64,000 nt of DNA from Nitrospira_D sp035465795 (GCF_049546785.1 NZ_JBMWAN010000007.1:1-64000); one strand, 5' to 3'; positions 1 through 10,572 are shown, numbered from the stretch's first letter. The notes: generated from the letters alone by a model not told the origin. Numbers and translations: made by a program.

Positions 1-127
1 TCAGTTGCACGTTTTCGATCTCCGTAAAGGGAGCGAGGGTCAGATCGACGCTGCGGTTGATGTGAATCGTGTCGGTGCCTTCGCCGGCCAGCTCGGTGAG
101 GCTGTCACCGAGGTTGTCAATCACGTA
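1..127. repeat. Left copy of an intragenic direct repeat in the RTX gene
   Basis: Positions 1-127 are identical base for base to 1270-1396, and similarity continues with scattered differences for roughly 90 bases more. The offset is 1269 bases, exactly 423 codons, so the repeat preserves the reading frame. The left copy probably extends past the window edge. The identity is at the DNA level, including third positions, which indicates recent duplication or gene conversion. Confidence 0.9.
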
Positions 128-2614
128 GGTATCGTCGCCCAGCCCCCCGGTCATGCTGTCGGCGCCCAGCCCACCGTTGAGCGTGTCGTTGCCCGCGCCA
201 CCATTGAGACTGTCGGTGCCGGTCGAGCCGATAATGACGTTGTCGCCAGCGCTCCCAATGACGGTCACAAAACTGCCGATCCCCGACGCATCGAGGTTCT
301 CGAAGCTGATCTGCGCGAGGGCGTCTGGTGCGCCCCCGATTGACACCACCTGGTCGGTCGTCGAGGAGAGATCCACCTCTACGATATGGTTCCCCGGGAC
401 AATCCCACTGAGGACCAGGGTGTCGCTGTCCGCGCCGGCATCGATGCTATCCCCGTTGCCGGCCGTGACCAGCATCGTGATCCGGTCATCGCCCGCCTCC
501 CCGGTGACGGTATCCTGCCCCAGCCCCCCATCGAGGGTATCGTTGCCCGCGCCGCCAGTGAGCGTGTCGGTGCCCGCCAATCCGGAGAGCGTGTTATGGC
601 CGCTGTTGCCCGTCAGAATGTTATTGAGCGCATTGCCCGTGCCGGTGAGATTGGCACTCCCCGCGAGCGCCAGGTTCTCCAGGTTGGCGCCCAGCGCGTA
701 GTTCCGCGAGGCGACTACCGTGTCCGTGCCCGCGTTCAGCGCTTCGCTGACCACGTCGGTCGCGAGGTCCACCGTGTAGGTGTCGTCCCCCAGACCTCCG
801 ACCATGGTGTCCGTACCGGCCCCGCCATCGAGGGTATCGTTGCCCAGCCCCCCGATCAGCGTGTCGTTGCCGGCCAGGCCGGAGAGCGTGTTGTGACCGC
901 TGTTGCCCGTGAGAATGTTGGCGAGCGCATTGCCCGTGCCGGTGCTGTCGGCGCCGCCCAGAAGGGTCAGTTTCTCAATGTTGTCGCCCAGCGTAAAACT
1001 TGCCGCCGCACTCTGCACCAGGTCCACTCCCCCTGCGGCGCCCGCCAGCGTTTCAATGACGGTGTCGCCCAGGCTGTCCACCACATAGGTGTCATTGCCC
1101 GCCCCGCCCGCCATGGCATCGTCGCCCGTCCCGCCGTTGAGGAGGTCGTTCCCGGCATTGCCCGTGAGCGTGTCGGTGCCCTCTCCGCCATTGAGAATAT
1201 TGGCGGCGCTGTTGCCGGCGAGGAGGTTGTCGCCGCCGTCCCCGGTGGCGTTGATCGCCCCCGCCCCGGTCAGTTGCACGTTTTCGATCTCCGTAAAGGG
1301 AGCGAGGGTCAGATCGACGCTGCGGTTGATGTGAATCGTGTCGGTGCCTTCGCCGGCCAGCTCGGTGAGGCTGTCACCGAGGTTGTCAATCACGTAAGTA
1401 TCGTCGCCCAGCCCCCCGGTCATGCTGTCAGCGCCCAGCCCCCCGTTGAGCGTGTCGTTCCCCGCCCCGCCAGTGAGACTGTCGGTGCCGGCATTACCGG
1501 TCAACACGTCGTTGAAGCCAGTGCCAGTGAGCGCGTTGGCGCCATTGTTGCCGGTGAGAGACAGACCACTACCCATGGCAGAAGCGTCCACATTAAGAGC
1601 AGTGATGCCCGTGGTCACGCCCGCGGCCGTTCCAATCACCACACCCTCAACCGCCGTGACTCCCGGAGCTGTAATCAGAGTCTCGCCGGCGCTAGTGCTG
1701 GTGAAGCGAATGACATCACTACCCGCGCCCCCGTCAATCACCTCGCCCACGCCATGCTCAGCGGCCCTCCCGATCAGGAACACATCATTGCCATCCTCGC
1801 CGTGCAGCGTATCGTCGCCCGCCCCGCCATTTAAAATATCATTCCCGGCGCCGCCATTCAGCGTGTCCGCGTTGGGTCCGCTGATGGTGATCGTATCGTT
1901 CCCGGCACCGCCGGAGAACGTCATCCCGACACCCGAGTTATTGGTATAGGTGATCGTGTCATTGCCCGGCATCAGGCTGCCGACCACGGAAAAAAGGTCA
2001 TTGGCCGTGGTAACTGTTTCAAGTGCACTATATGGCACCGACAGTCCGCTCATTGAGATCGTGTTGGCTCCCGACAGAACCGAGATCTGGGTGACAGTTC
2101 CGCTAATGTCATCCCCGGACAGGACTAAGCTGCCCTTGAGTGTCGCTTTGGTAGCACCAATCGTTTGCTGCAACTGCGTGATGCTCCCCGATGCATTACC
2201 GTTTGGATCTACCAGGATGTTGCCGATAATCGTTGCTTCATAGCCCGGGATGCCAATCGTGAGACTGGTGACGACTTCATTGCCGACGCCATCAATGGTA
2301 CCGGTGAAACGCATAACATCGCCGGTGGAGGGATTGCGGTAGGTGAACGCGTTGATGACCGGGTCATTCAGGCCAAAGAATCCGGACCCGCTCGCTGTTA
2401 CTATTGCCCCGGCATCCGGTGCGGGGGCATCCAGTGTTACTGAAAGAAATGTCGAAGTGGGTGGCGAGTTAAAATGGAACCAACCGTTGTCGATTGCTGT
2501 GCCTACTTGATCGAACCGAGTTGCAAATTCGTTGAACGCCTGTTGGAGATCAGTGGGAGCCTGCAGCGCGATGCCAGACCAGTCGACAGTGGTTGAGCCG
2601 GTAATGAGTGCCAT
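1..2614 (-). CDS. RTX calcium-binding repeat protein, C-terminus beyond left edge
   Basis: The frame is open from the ATG at 2614 down to position 1, giving 871 codons, so the C-terminus lies outside the window. Residues 1 to about 215 are a non-repetitive N-terminal region without a signal peptide. From about residue 235 the protein is built of RTX nonapeptides (GGAGNDTLN, GGLGDDTYV) alternating with modules of the type 'DTYVIDNLGDSLTE...IENVQLTG'. RTX repeats bind calcium outside the cell, and such proteins normally leave by a type I secretion system recognising the C-terminus. A G-rich stretch just upstream of the ATG is a possible ribosome binding site. No HlyB/HlyD-type genes are in the window. 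The function (adhesin, S-layer or enzyme) cannot be told without the C-terminus. Confidence 0.85.
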   Translation of the reverse strand, partial: MALITGSTTVDWSGIALQAPTDLQQAFNEFATRFDQVGTAIDNGWFHFNSPPTSTFLSVTLDAPAPDAGAIVTASGSGFFGLNDPVINAFTYRNPSTGDVMRFTGTIDGVGNEVVTSLTIGIPGYEATIIGNILVDPNGNASGSITQLQQTIGATKATLKGSLVLSGDDISGTVTQISVLSGANTISMSGLSVPYSALETVTTANDLFSVVGSLMPGNDTITYTNNSGVGMTFSGGAGNDTITISGPNADTLNGGAGNDILNGGAGDDTLHGEDGNDVFLIGRAAEHGVGEVIDGGAGSDVIRFTSTSAGETLITAPGVTAVEGVVIGTAAGVTTGITALNVDASAMGSGLSLTGNNGANALTGTGFNDVLTGNAGTDSLTGGAGNDTLNGGLGADSMTGGLGDDTYVIDNLGDSLTELAGEGTDTIHINRSVDLTLAPFTEIENVQLTGAGAINATGDGGDNLLAGNSAANILNGGEGTDTLTGNAGNDLLNGGTGDDAMAGGAGNDTYVVDSLGDTVIETLAGAAGGVDLVQSAAASFTLGDNIEKLTLLGGADSTGTGNALANILTGNSGHNTLSGLAGNDTLIGGLGNDTLDGGAGTDTMVGGLGDDTYTVDLATDVVSEALNAGTDTVVASRNYALGANLENLALAGSANLTGTGNALNNILTGNSGHNTLSGLAGTDTLTGGAGNDTLDGGLGQDTVTGEAGDDRITMLVTAGNGDSIDAGADSDTLVLSGIVPGNHIVEVDLSSTTDQVVSIGGAPDALAQISFENLDASGIGSFVTVIGSAGDNVIIGSTGTDSLNGGAGNDTLNGGLGADSMTGGLGDDTYVIDNLGDSLTELAGEGTDTIHINRSVDLTLAPFTEIENVQL
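1270..1396. repeat. Right copy of the intragenic direct repeat
   Basis: This is the second copy of the 127-base identical segment at 1-127. It encodes the end of one RTX module and the linker leading to the 'IENVQLTG' motif. The first difference is at 1397 (A against G at 128). Confidence 0.9.
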
Positions 2615-2972
2615 AAGCTATCCCCCCCATTCGTATCATGCCGTGAATAGGATGCGCTTGAACTCCTTCCTGTCCTAATGCGTCGCGTTATTTTGGGTGC
2701 AATGCTAGTGCCGTGGACTAGAGGGATGATATCTGCCGAAATATCGATGCTTAGTGACCGCTTCTTTGGATGGCCCGATTGGGACGCTCGGAAAGAGGGG
2801 CGTAATGCCCCAACTGCATAAGAGTCGACTGCCGCAAACATCCACAGCCGAAATGGAGACACTGTGGAACCGCGTTCTGTCCCACCGTCTGAACGAGAGG
2901 TTGGACGGGAGACGAGCAATTCGTGAAGCCAGATTGCAGGGTTCGCTCGGTGGCGATGTCGGCAATCGCCGG
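2615..2972. other. Intergenic region between two RTX genes
   Basis: This 358-base gap separates two RTX genes on the same strand and presumably carries the promoter of the downstream one. Minus-strand reading frames here lack RTX composition and are not credible genes. I could not identify a clear -35/-10 pair or a terminator. Confidence 0.5.
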
Positions 2973-5900
2973 CTACTGCCAACTGGCAGCCAAGACTGCT
3001 TGTACGTCCTGCGGCCGCTGATCGATCGCTTGATCCCAGGTGAGCCCCGTCTGCTGCGAGAAGCTCGCCATCGCCTGGATCAGCTGCTCCACCTGGGTAT
3101 TGAGTAGAATTTGTCCATTACCTGCTTGCAGCGTCTCAATTTGATTGGTGGCGCCCGCACTGTACCAATTTTGAATCGTAACCCCCTCGCTCGCTCCGTG
3201 GATCTGCAGGCGCAAATCGTTCGCTTGGCGTTCCAGCACCAGATCCAACGGATTGATCGTGGTTCCAAACGCCAGTCGATCGCTGTTACCGGCGGTGGTA
3301 TCCTTGTCGCGGATGGCGTCCTGCCCGTCGCCGCGATAGAACCGATACACGTCGTTGCCGACCCCTCCCATGAGCATGTCATTGTCAGCCCCGCCGGCCA
3401 GGGTATCGACGCCCGCGCCACCTTCCAGAACATCGCTCCCGCCCCCGCCTTGCAGGACATCGTTCCCGTCTCCGCCGAGCAGCAGATTCGCTCCCTCATT
3501 ACCGAGCAACAGGTTATTCAACGCATTCCCAGCCCCGGCACTTGTGGAAGACCCCGTCAAGGTCAAATTCTCGATATGGCTGCCGAGCGTATAAGTCAGA
3601 AGCCCGGTGCGAACCGTGTCCGTCCCCTCGCTCGCGAGTTCGGTTACGACATCATCGATGACATCCACGATATAAATGTCATCGCCCTTTCCTCCTGTCA
3701 TGGCATCCGCCCCACGGCCACCGTCAAGTAGATCGTTCCCCTCCCCGCCAGACAGCACATCAGTGCCGCCCAGACCGCTGAGAGTATCGTCGCCGCGGGC
3801 ACCAGTCAGCACATCGTTGCCTTCCGTCCCGACGAATGTTTTAGGTAAGGGACCGGAGATCGCGATGGCAAATTCGTCTCTCGCACTGAGGTAACCCGCA
3901 TCACTCGCCGTGACCTCTACCAGCATGGTGCCGGCATTGCCTGCGTCCGGCGTGCCGCTGAAGGTGCGCGTGGTCGGATTGAAGCTTAACCAGGCCGGCA
4001 ACGGGTTCCCATCGGCGAGCGTCGCATTGTAGGTCAGCATATCGCCATGGATCACGTCGGCGTCGGCAAAGGTAGTGCCGGGAACCGTGAACAAGAACGG
4101 GTCGTCTTCGGCCGCCGTCTGATCGGCGATCGGCATCGCGACGGTCGGCGCATCGTTCACATTCTGAATGACCAGACTGAAACCGGTCGAGGCACTCAGG
4201 TTGCCCTGGTCGGTCGCCGTCACCGCCGGGGCCAGCGTCCCCACGTTATTATTGTCCGGCGTGCCGCTGAAGGTACGACTGATTGGATCGAAACTCAGCC
4301 ATGTGGGAAGGAGACTCCCATCGGCGAGAGTGGCGCTATAGGACAGCTGATCCCCTTGCACGCGATCCACATCCACAAACGTAGAGGCAGGAATCGTAAA
4401 CGAGAAGGCCGCATCTTCCACGGCGATCTGATCGGCCAGCAGAGTCGTCACCGTCGGGGCCTCATTCACGTTCATAACCGTGAGGGTAACAACATCAGAT
4501 GCGGTGAGATTCCCGCTATCGGTTGCCGTCACCCGCAGATCGAGGCTGCCGACATGCGCATCATCCGCGGTGCCGCTGAACGTCGCTGTCGCCGGATCAA
4601 ACGCGAGCCATGCCGGTAAGGCCATGCCATCGGCTAAGCTCGCGCTCAACGTCAGCACATCACTTGGATCGTTATCGGCAAAAGCACCGGGGGGCACGAC
4701 GAACGTAAAGGGCACGTGCTCCCGGACGGTCTGATCAACCAGCGGCACTGACAGCATCGGTGCCTGGTTTGGGGGAAACAGCTCTGCCAGGTCCACGACA
4801 CTCCCATCGGCAAACTCGAGTGTCGAAACCACCAGCGAACCATCTTGATTCAAGGGATCGAAATCTTCGAGAACGATTCGGTCGCCTCCACTTCCCACGG
4901 TAATCGTGAGCGTCGTTCCAGCTTGGAGGAAGACGAGATCTCCTGAGCCAATCCCTAATCCAAAGAGAATGCGATTGGCTCCTCCAAGCGTGACATCGTC
5001 ATAGATCGTATCGATCCCGTCGCCGGGGGTGAACAGATAGGTATCGTGCCCTTCATCTCCTGACAGAATGTCATCTCCGAGCCCACCGGCCAACTGGTCA
5101 TCACCCGCGTTGCCGACCAACACATCGTTGCCGCCTAGACCGACCAGGACATCATCAAGCACCGACCCACGCAATGCGTTATCAGCCTCCGTTCCCGTCA
5201 GGGTAAGGCCGATTGCCCGACCAAGAATCATCCCAGTATCCCAGACTGTCCCGTCGCCGAAGATCAACCGATCGATCTGGTATTCGGACCGCCACAGAAA
5301 CTCATCCAGCAGAAGCTGATCGGCGGTGCCATTGATACGCACCACCAGATCATTGCTACTGCCCACCACCTGAATCGTCACATCGGACGGCAGGACGTCT
5401 GCCCCCAAGCGAACTACATCCGTGTTAGTCCCGGACGCATCGTAGCTGACGAGAATATCCTGCCCCCCCTCTCGACCGAATATGTAGATATCGTCCCCCG
5501 CATCGCCAACCAGGCGATCGTTCCCGGCGCCGCCATCGAGTCTATCGTCGCCATCCTGGCCGGACAGATAGTCGTCGCCGCTCAAGCCCTGGATAAGATT
5601 GTCCAATGGGTTCCCAAACAAGGTATCGGGGCCAGAAGTCCCCGCAAATGTGGAGATGCGATTGAACAAGTCACTGACCGTCCAGAGCGTGCCATCGGCA
5701 AACTGAACCTGCTCAACCCGATAGGCGGCCGCCGAATACCCGCTGGAGGAAAACGGTGGAGTGACGCCCACGGTCTTGAAAAAAGATTGAATCGTGAGAC
5801 GATCGTTCGTGCCGTCGATCGACAACACCAAATCGTCTCCGTTCGTGCGCGCAAGGGTCACTTCGCCCGGCGAGACACCCGCCCCGATCAGAATCCGATC

Positions 5901-8900
5901 CTGCTCCCGGTCGAGATTCGATTGGGTCACGTCCAGATCCAACACGGCAACCTCGCCGGATCCTCGTCCAAAGCGATATGTGTTCGCACGAAAATCACCG
6001 AGGAGCGGCGCACCGAAATGATCGGCGTTCCAGACCGTGCCATCGGAGAACTGCATACGCTCCACGCGCGAAGGGGCCACGTAGGCGGACAACCCACCGC
6101 CCGGCGTAAAAACCTCCCCATCAGAAGGCATATAGGCTCCAGTCAACAGATAGCCCCCGCGGTCTAGCCGCAGGTCGTAAAACGAGACCACCGTAATCTG
6201 GTCCGCCCCCCCACCGATGTGTAGGTTGAGGTCGTTGCCCGCTCGCTCCCATGTGACATCGGAGGGCGCAAGACCATCCGCAAACAGCACCGTGTCCTCA
6301 TTCTGGTAATATGCAGAATTGAAGAGAGCATCATTCTCTTGAATCGTGTCGCGACCGTCCCCCAGTCGAAATATATAGGTGTTGGCCAGATACTCGAGTT
6401 GCCCCGTGTCGTCGTTGAAGAACGAGATGCCGGACTGCCCGTGCAACACATCGTCGCCCACTCCACCGTCGAGACGGCCAGCGCCAGTTAAGACGTCATC
6501 CCCTGCTAGTCCCTCAAGCCAATTACCACCCGTCACTACATTATTGAGATTGTTCCCCACGCCGGCCGTCATCAAACCGCGGAGAGCGAGATTCTCAACG
6601 TGGTCGGAAAGCCTGTGGCTGATATAACTGATGACCGTATCATTCCCGCCCTCAGCAGATTCGACCACCACATCACCGGGACTATCGACTTCGTATGTAT
6701 CGTCGCCGGGTCCTCCCGCAAGCAGGCTATCGTCCGTATCCAGATTCTCGTTTCCGCTGATCAAATCATCATTCCCAGCGTCCCCGAATAGCTGATCGAC
6801 GCCGGCGGGCTCTGAAACCAGCAGCAACTCCGCCCCCTCGCTGACCGGTTCACTGCTAAATGCGGCAACCGAAAACGTCTGACTGCCCGAACTCCCGATC
6901 GTTCGAGAACCAGCCTCCAGACGGTCGTCTCCTTCCCCCCCATAAATCGTATCGAACCCCGCTCCCCCATCCAGCCGATCGATCCCGGCCCCACCATCAA
7001 GAAAATCATTGCCCGCTTCTCCTTCGAGCGTATCGTTCCCGACTCCACCAAGGAGAATGTCGGCTCCGGTCCCGCCTTCAAGCGAATCATCTCCCGAGCC
7101 GCCATCAAGATCATCGTCCCCCACCCCTCCATACAGCGCATCCGCACCCGCACCACCGTCTAAAATATCGTTCCCGCCGACATCGTGGAGCGCCGCGCCA
7201 AATCCTACTGGAATCCTGCTCGGATCATAATCACCGAACAGCACATCGTTATCGTCATTTCCTTCAAGGATGTCTGCGCCGTCCCCACCGGTCAAATAGT
7301 CGAACCCTTGCCCACCGATCAACCAATCCGCCCCTCCTGCGCCACGATACTCGGACATCGCAAACACAAGTTCCGTTACCGCATACTCAAATCGAAGATC
7401 TCCCGAGAGTTGATCGTTTCCATCCCCACCGAGCAAGACATCAGCCCCGTCCCCCCCATTCAACGTATCCTGGCCGAGCCCGCCAACCAGCAGATCGTCG
7501 CCAAATTGTCCGTCGAGCCAATCATTGCCGCTGCCGCCATCCAGGGAATCACCCCCGCCGGCATCAGGAGTCCCCCCTTGCGATATCGCCGCATCCCCTA
7601 GAAGAAAGTCGTTCCCCGCCCCTCCTATGAGTACATCGGCGCCACCCCCACCGTGCAGCTCCTCATCGCCGTCTCCCCCATCCAAGTAATCGTTGCCGTA
7701 GATCCCCAACTGAATGGAATCTGGATCGTCCCCTTCCAATTGATCGTTACCGCCTCCACCCAGGACGATGTCCCGTCCCGCGCCGCCCTGTATCGCATCA
7801 TTCCCCTCACCGCCGTCCAAATAATCATTCCCGCCACCGGTCGAACCCGCGGCATCGTCCCCGTAGAGCTGATCGTCCTCGGCCCCGCCGTATAGGCGAT
7901 CGTTACCGAGACCACCATAGATCTCGTCGTTTCCCCCACCGCCATACAGCTGATCGTCCCCCATGCCGCTGAGAACGAAGTCGTTTCCTCCCAACGCATA
8001 GATCAGATTGTGCTCCTCACCGATCCCGGGGATTAAACCGCCGATGGGGGCTGTGTTCCTCGTATCATTGCCATTGTCATCGAAAAACGCGGCATAGACC
8101 GGCTCATAAATGGGCGTGCCGTCGGGCAAATTGCCCACCTGAATAAAGTGATCCACTTTCTGGAACTCGGTACGGATCGCAGGAGTAGAGTCGGCTTCAC
8201 TGACCAATCGAATCCCAAACTGGCCATTAACAAAATTCTTGATCGTCAGGAACCCCGACCCGGTGACCTGGAGATCGGTCCCAATTATTGTGAACGTGAG
8301 CGTCCCATCGGCACAGTGAAAGACGTTGGCCGGTTCGCCATTGCGGCGTAACCCGCCGACCAGGATCTTGTTGTCGAACTCCACCACCCCTTTGCCGTCG
8401 GAATCCTCAATGCTGTCAGCCCCGAAGTTGGAAATGTACCGATCCAGCCCTTCACCGCCTTTCAGAGTATCGTTATCGAGTCCTCCATCGAGCGTATCGT
8501 TTTCACTTCCCCCTTCGAGGATATCGTTCCCGACGCCACCCAGGAGCCTATCGATCCCCGCGCCGCCATCGAGTTGATCCCCACCGCCATCGCCCTGCAG
8601 ATAATCGTTTCCTCCGTTGCCGATGAGTAGATCCACCCCGCCCCCGCCATAGAGATGGTCCTCGTTGCTGCCACCTTCCAATCGATCAAGCCCATTGGAG
8701 CCAAAAAGAAATTCCTGGTGCGTCTGAATATTCCCGCCGGTTTCGATTTGATAGCGAATCTGACTGATCGCATCATCATTACCCACGACATAGTCTGCGA
8801 AATGGATGTTGCCGGAAGAGGTCTCCCGATCTCCCAGATTAAGTGCAATTTTCTCCGCCAAGAACTGCGCCCGGTCAGCCAGGTATTGGGCAGTCAATGT

Positions 8901-10562
8901 GCCGGTGCCGGTGGCCTCATTGAAGAGGTCCAACTCGCCTGCCGTATTGTGTGCTTCGTACAGCACATCAGTCACACGATCATCATCGGCCCAGAGTGCA
9001 AACGGGTTCAATTCTTTCAGCGCATACCGATAGGCCAGCCCTTGGGCCGTCTCCGCTTGCGCAATGTTTTCCGGGCTGGTCGCCTCACTGCTCTGCAGGG
9101 ACGACATATCCGTTAGGTCAGTAAGCGTGAAGATCGCACCGGCCTCCTGCCAGCCCTGCAGAGCCTGACGAACCGAGGCCATCGCGACATACATTTCATT
9201 GCGATTGGCTAAATTCCCAAATCCGCCCACCTGAGAATCGACCGGCAACGGATAGGGCTCTGGAAGCGTAGGCCCCAGAAACAGTTTGCGAAAGGTATCA
9301 ACCGTTCTCTCCAGCGAATCACCTTCGACCAAACCCGGGGTAACCAATGGCGCGATTGCATGAGCCTTTGCATTCGACGCAGCTTTGATTAAGAGTTCGG
9401 CACTGGCCTGGCCATAACGGAAATCAATTGTGTGAATCAGTTCCTGGACTGCCAATGAGTCGACAATCAGAATGATGGAGTGTGTGTTGCCAAAGACGGC
9501 TTGATCTTGGAAGAGTAGGACGCCTTCGATCTGAGGTTGACCTTCGATCAAGATGGGCTGCGCTCCAGCCGCATGGACGCCAGAGTTTGCGACAACGTTG
9601 AGATCCCCCGTCGCGGCTAAGCCATACAGGGCTGTAATCTTGGAGAAGGGCCCGGACGCTCTCGGCTCTCCGAGAAAGTTCGTAGTCAATTCGATACTGG
9701 AGATTCCCTCAGTATCAAATTGCCACAGCGTCGCCGCCTTGGCCCACTGATACCGAGGGTCCGAGTAGAAGTTGGGAGTCCCTTGATCAAACGGATCCCA
9801 TCCTGGATCGGCCGCATGGCTGACTATTGCCGCATCGTAAATAGGGCTGTCCCGAGAGAAGCGGGGATTTGCCATATCGGGATCGTTCAAGACCACGCGA
9901 AAATAATCCAACATCGCCCGGATACGCGCTTCCTCAGCAACCAGACTGGAATCCGCTCCCTCAACATGTCCCCGTCCGGCTCCGTTGAAGATATAGGTGT
10001 GATCGATCTCTGCAGCGTGAAGCTCGGTAAACACGGTCGCCAGATGCCCGCCCAGCGAATACCCTGTGACATTCAATGTGGAACCCGAGGGGAGCTTTTG
10101 GCTGGACTTCAGTTGAAGATAGTAACTCTCCATGGCAGCCAATTGTCCGAAGGCAAATCCATGTGCCCCAATTTCCCCGTCGGCGGCAAACAGCCCATCA
10201 CGTTCCCAATCGCCCCCCTCACTCTGATGTCGATACTCAGTGCTCCGGAAGGAGAGAGTGTAACTGTTAGTATCTCGGTCAAAGATTAAAGTGGCTGAAA
10301 AGCCGCTCGCGTCGTTGGCATGGTGGTCGACAATCTGATATCTAGCTGATGAGCCAGGCGTGGGAACAAAATATGAGGTTAACTGATCCGTGAATCGTGT
10401 TTTCCCAGAGAATAGCTCAGATGAAATCACACGGATGTCGTTATTGCCATCTGTCAATATGTCCTTTAACTGCCTGCCAGAGGTGAGTTGATCAAGGTAT
10501 GATTCCGCAGCCATCTGCTGCAGCGCAAATTGGAGCCATGTCGAAATATTCCCTTGACTCAT
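2973..10562 (-). CDS. Giant RTX protein with lipase-like N-terminal domain
   Basis: The product has 2529 residues. The first ~300 resemble an alpha/beta hydrolase of the class 3 lipase type, with a G-Y-S-L-G-G-H elbow whose putative nucleophile is Ser169. No signal peptide is visible. RTX blocks lie at about 620-730 and 855-1375, with further blocks to about 1900 interleaved with haemolysin-type calcium-binding-related modules ('YIFGREGGQDIL' type). Three Ig-like putative-PIG/cadherin-like repeats of about 100 residues follow at about 1930-2240 (each with 'LPAWLSFDP..RTFSGTP'). A last RTX block at 2245-2420 precedes a non-repetitive tail of about 100 residues that is the likely type I secretion signal. 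It is probably an exported surface or extracellular lipase/esterase. The substrate is unknown and the acid and His partners of the triad are not assigned. Confidence 0.88.
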   Translation of the reverse strand: MSQGNISTWLQFALQQMAAESYLDQLTSGRQLKDILTDGNNDIRVISSELFSGKTRFTDQLTSYFVPTPGSSARYQIVDHHANDASGFSATLIFDRDTNSYTLSFRSTEYRHQSEGGDWERDGLFAADGEIGAHGFAFGQLAAMESYYLQLKSSQKLPSGSTLNVTGYSLGGHLATVFTELHAAEIDHTYIFNGAGRGHVEGADSSLVAEEARIRAMLDYFRVVLNDPDMANPRFSRDSPIYDAAIVSHAADPGWDPFDQGTPNFYSDPRYQWAKAATLWQFDTEGISSIELTTNFLGEPRASGPFSKITALYGLAATGDLNVVANSGVHAAGAQPILIEGQPQIEGVLLFQDQAVFGNTHSIILIVDSLAVQELIHTIDFRYGQASAELLIKAASNAKAHAIAPLVTPGLVEGDSLERTVDTFRKLFLGPTLPEPYPLPVDSQVGGFGNLANRNEMYVAMASVRQALQGWQEAGAIFTLTDLTDMSSLQSSEATSPENIAQAETAQGLAYRYALKELNPFALWADDDRVTDVLYEAHNTAGELDLFNEATGTGTLTAQYLADRAQFLAEKIALNLGDRETSSGNIHFADYVVGNDDAISQIRYQIETGGNIQTHQEFLFGSNGLDRLEGGSNEDHLYGGGGVDLLIGNGGNDYLQGDGGGDQLDGGAGIDRLLGGVGNDILEGGSENDTLDGGLDNDTLKGGEGLDRYISNFGADSIEDSDGKGVVEFDNKILVGGLRRNGEPANVFHCADGTLTFTIIGTDLQVTGSGFLTIKNFVNGQFGIRLVSEADSTPAIRTEFQKVDHFIQVGNLPDGTPIYEPVYAAFFDDNGNDTRNTAPIGGLIPGIGEEHNLIYALGGNDFVLSGMGDDQLYGGGGNDEIYGGLGNDRLYGGAEDDQLYGDDAAGSTGGGNDYLDGGEGNDAIQGGAGRDIVLGGGGNDQLEGDDPDSIQLGIYGNDYLDGGDGDEELHGGGGADVLIGGAGNDFLLGDAAISQGGTPDAGGGDSLDGGSGNDWLDGQFGDDLLVGGLGQDTLNGGDGADVLLGGDGNDQLSGDLRFEYAVTELVFAMSEYRGAGGADWLIGGQGFDYLTGGDGADILEGNDDNDVLFGDYDPSRIPVGFGAALHDVGGNDILDGGAGADALYGGVGDDDLDGGSGDDSLEGGTGADILLGGVGNDTLEGEAGNDFLDGGAGIDRLDGGAGFDTIYGGEGDDRLEAGSRTIGSSGSQTFSVAAFSSEPVSEGAELLLVSEPAGVDQLFGDAGNDDLISGNENLDTDDSLLAGGPGDDTYEVDSPGDVVVESAEGGNDTVISYISHRLSDHVENLALRGLMTAGVGNNLNNVVTGGNWLEGLAGDDVLTGAGRLDGGVGDDVLHGQSGISFFNDDTGQLEYLANTYIFRLGDGRDTIQENDALFNSAYYQNEDTVLFADGLAPSDVTWERAGNDLNLHIGGGADQITVVSFYDLRLDRGGYLLTGAYMPSDGEVFTPGGGLSAYVAPSRVERMQFSDGTVWNADHFGAPLLGDFRANTYRFGRGSGEVAVLDLDVTQSNLDREQDRILIGAGVSPGEVTLARTNGDDLVLSIDGTNDRLTIQSFFKTVGVTPPFSSSGYSAAAYRVEQVQFADGTLWTVSDLFNRISTFAGTSGPDTLFGNPLDNLIQGLSGDDYLSGQDGDDRLDGGAGNDRLVGDAGDDIYIFGREGGQDILVSYDASGTNTDVVRLGADVLPSDVTIQVVGSSNDLVVRINGTADQLLLDEFLWRSEYQIDRLIFGDGTVWDTGMILGRAIGLTLTGTEADNALRGSVLDDVLVGLGGNDVLVGNAGDDQLAGGLGDDILSGDEGHDTYLFTPGDGIDTIYDDVTLGGANRILFGLGIGSGDLVFLQAGTTLTITVGSGGDRIVLEDFDPLNQDGSLVVSTLEFADGSVVDLAELFPPNQAPMLSVPLVDQTVREHVPFTFVVPPGAFADNDPSDVLTLSASLADGMALPAWLAFDPATATFSGTADDAHVGSLDLRVTATDSGNLTASDVVTLTVMNVNEAPTVTTLLADQIAVEDAAFSFTIPASTFVDVDRVQGDQLSYSATLADGSLLPTWLSFDPISRTFSGTPDNNNVGTLAPAVTATDQGNLSASTGFSLVIQNVNDAPTVAMPIADQTAAEDDPFLFTVPGTTFADADVIHGDMLTYNATLADGNPLPAWLSFNPTTRTFSGTPDAGNAGTMLVEVTASDAGYLSARDEFAIAISGPLPKTFVGTEGNDVLTGARGDDTLSGLGGTDVLSGGEGNDLLDGGRGADAMTGGKGDDIYIVDVIDDVVTELASEGTDTVRTGLLTYTLGSHIENLTLTGSSTSAGAGNALNNLLLGNEGANLLLGGDGNDVLQGGGGSDVLEGGAGVDTLAGGADNDMLMGGVGNDVYRFYRGDGQDAIRDKDTTAGNSDRLAFGTTINPLDLVLERQANDLRLQIHGASEGVTIQNWYSAGATNQIETLQAGNGQILLNTQVEQLIQAMASFSQQTGLTWDQAIDQRPQDVQAVLAASWQ

Positions 10563-10572
10563 TGCGCTTCTC

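Noticed and set aside
386..1834. Plus-strand open frame of 482 codons antisense to the RTX gene
   Set aside because: It is the mirror of repetitive RTX DNA, with Val/Ala/Arg-rich repeats, and has no domain.
2503..2982. Minus-strand frame spanning the gap between the RTX genes
   Set aside because: It overlaps the start of the RTX gene, lacks a ribosome binding site and has random composition.
6860..7630. Pro/Arg/His-rich plus-strand frame inside the giant RTX gene
   Set aside because: The composition is an antisense artefact of Gly/Asp repeats.
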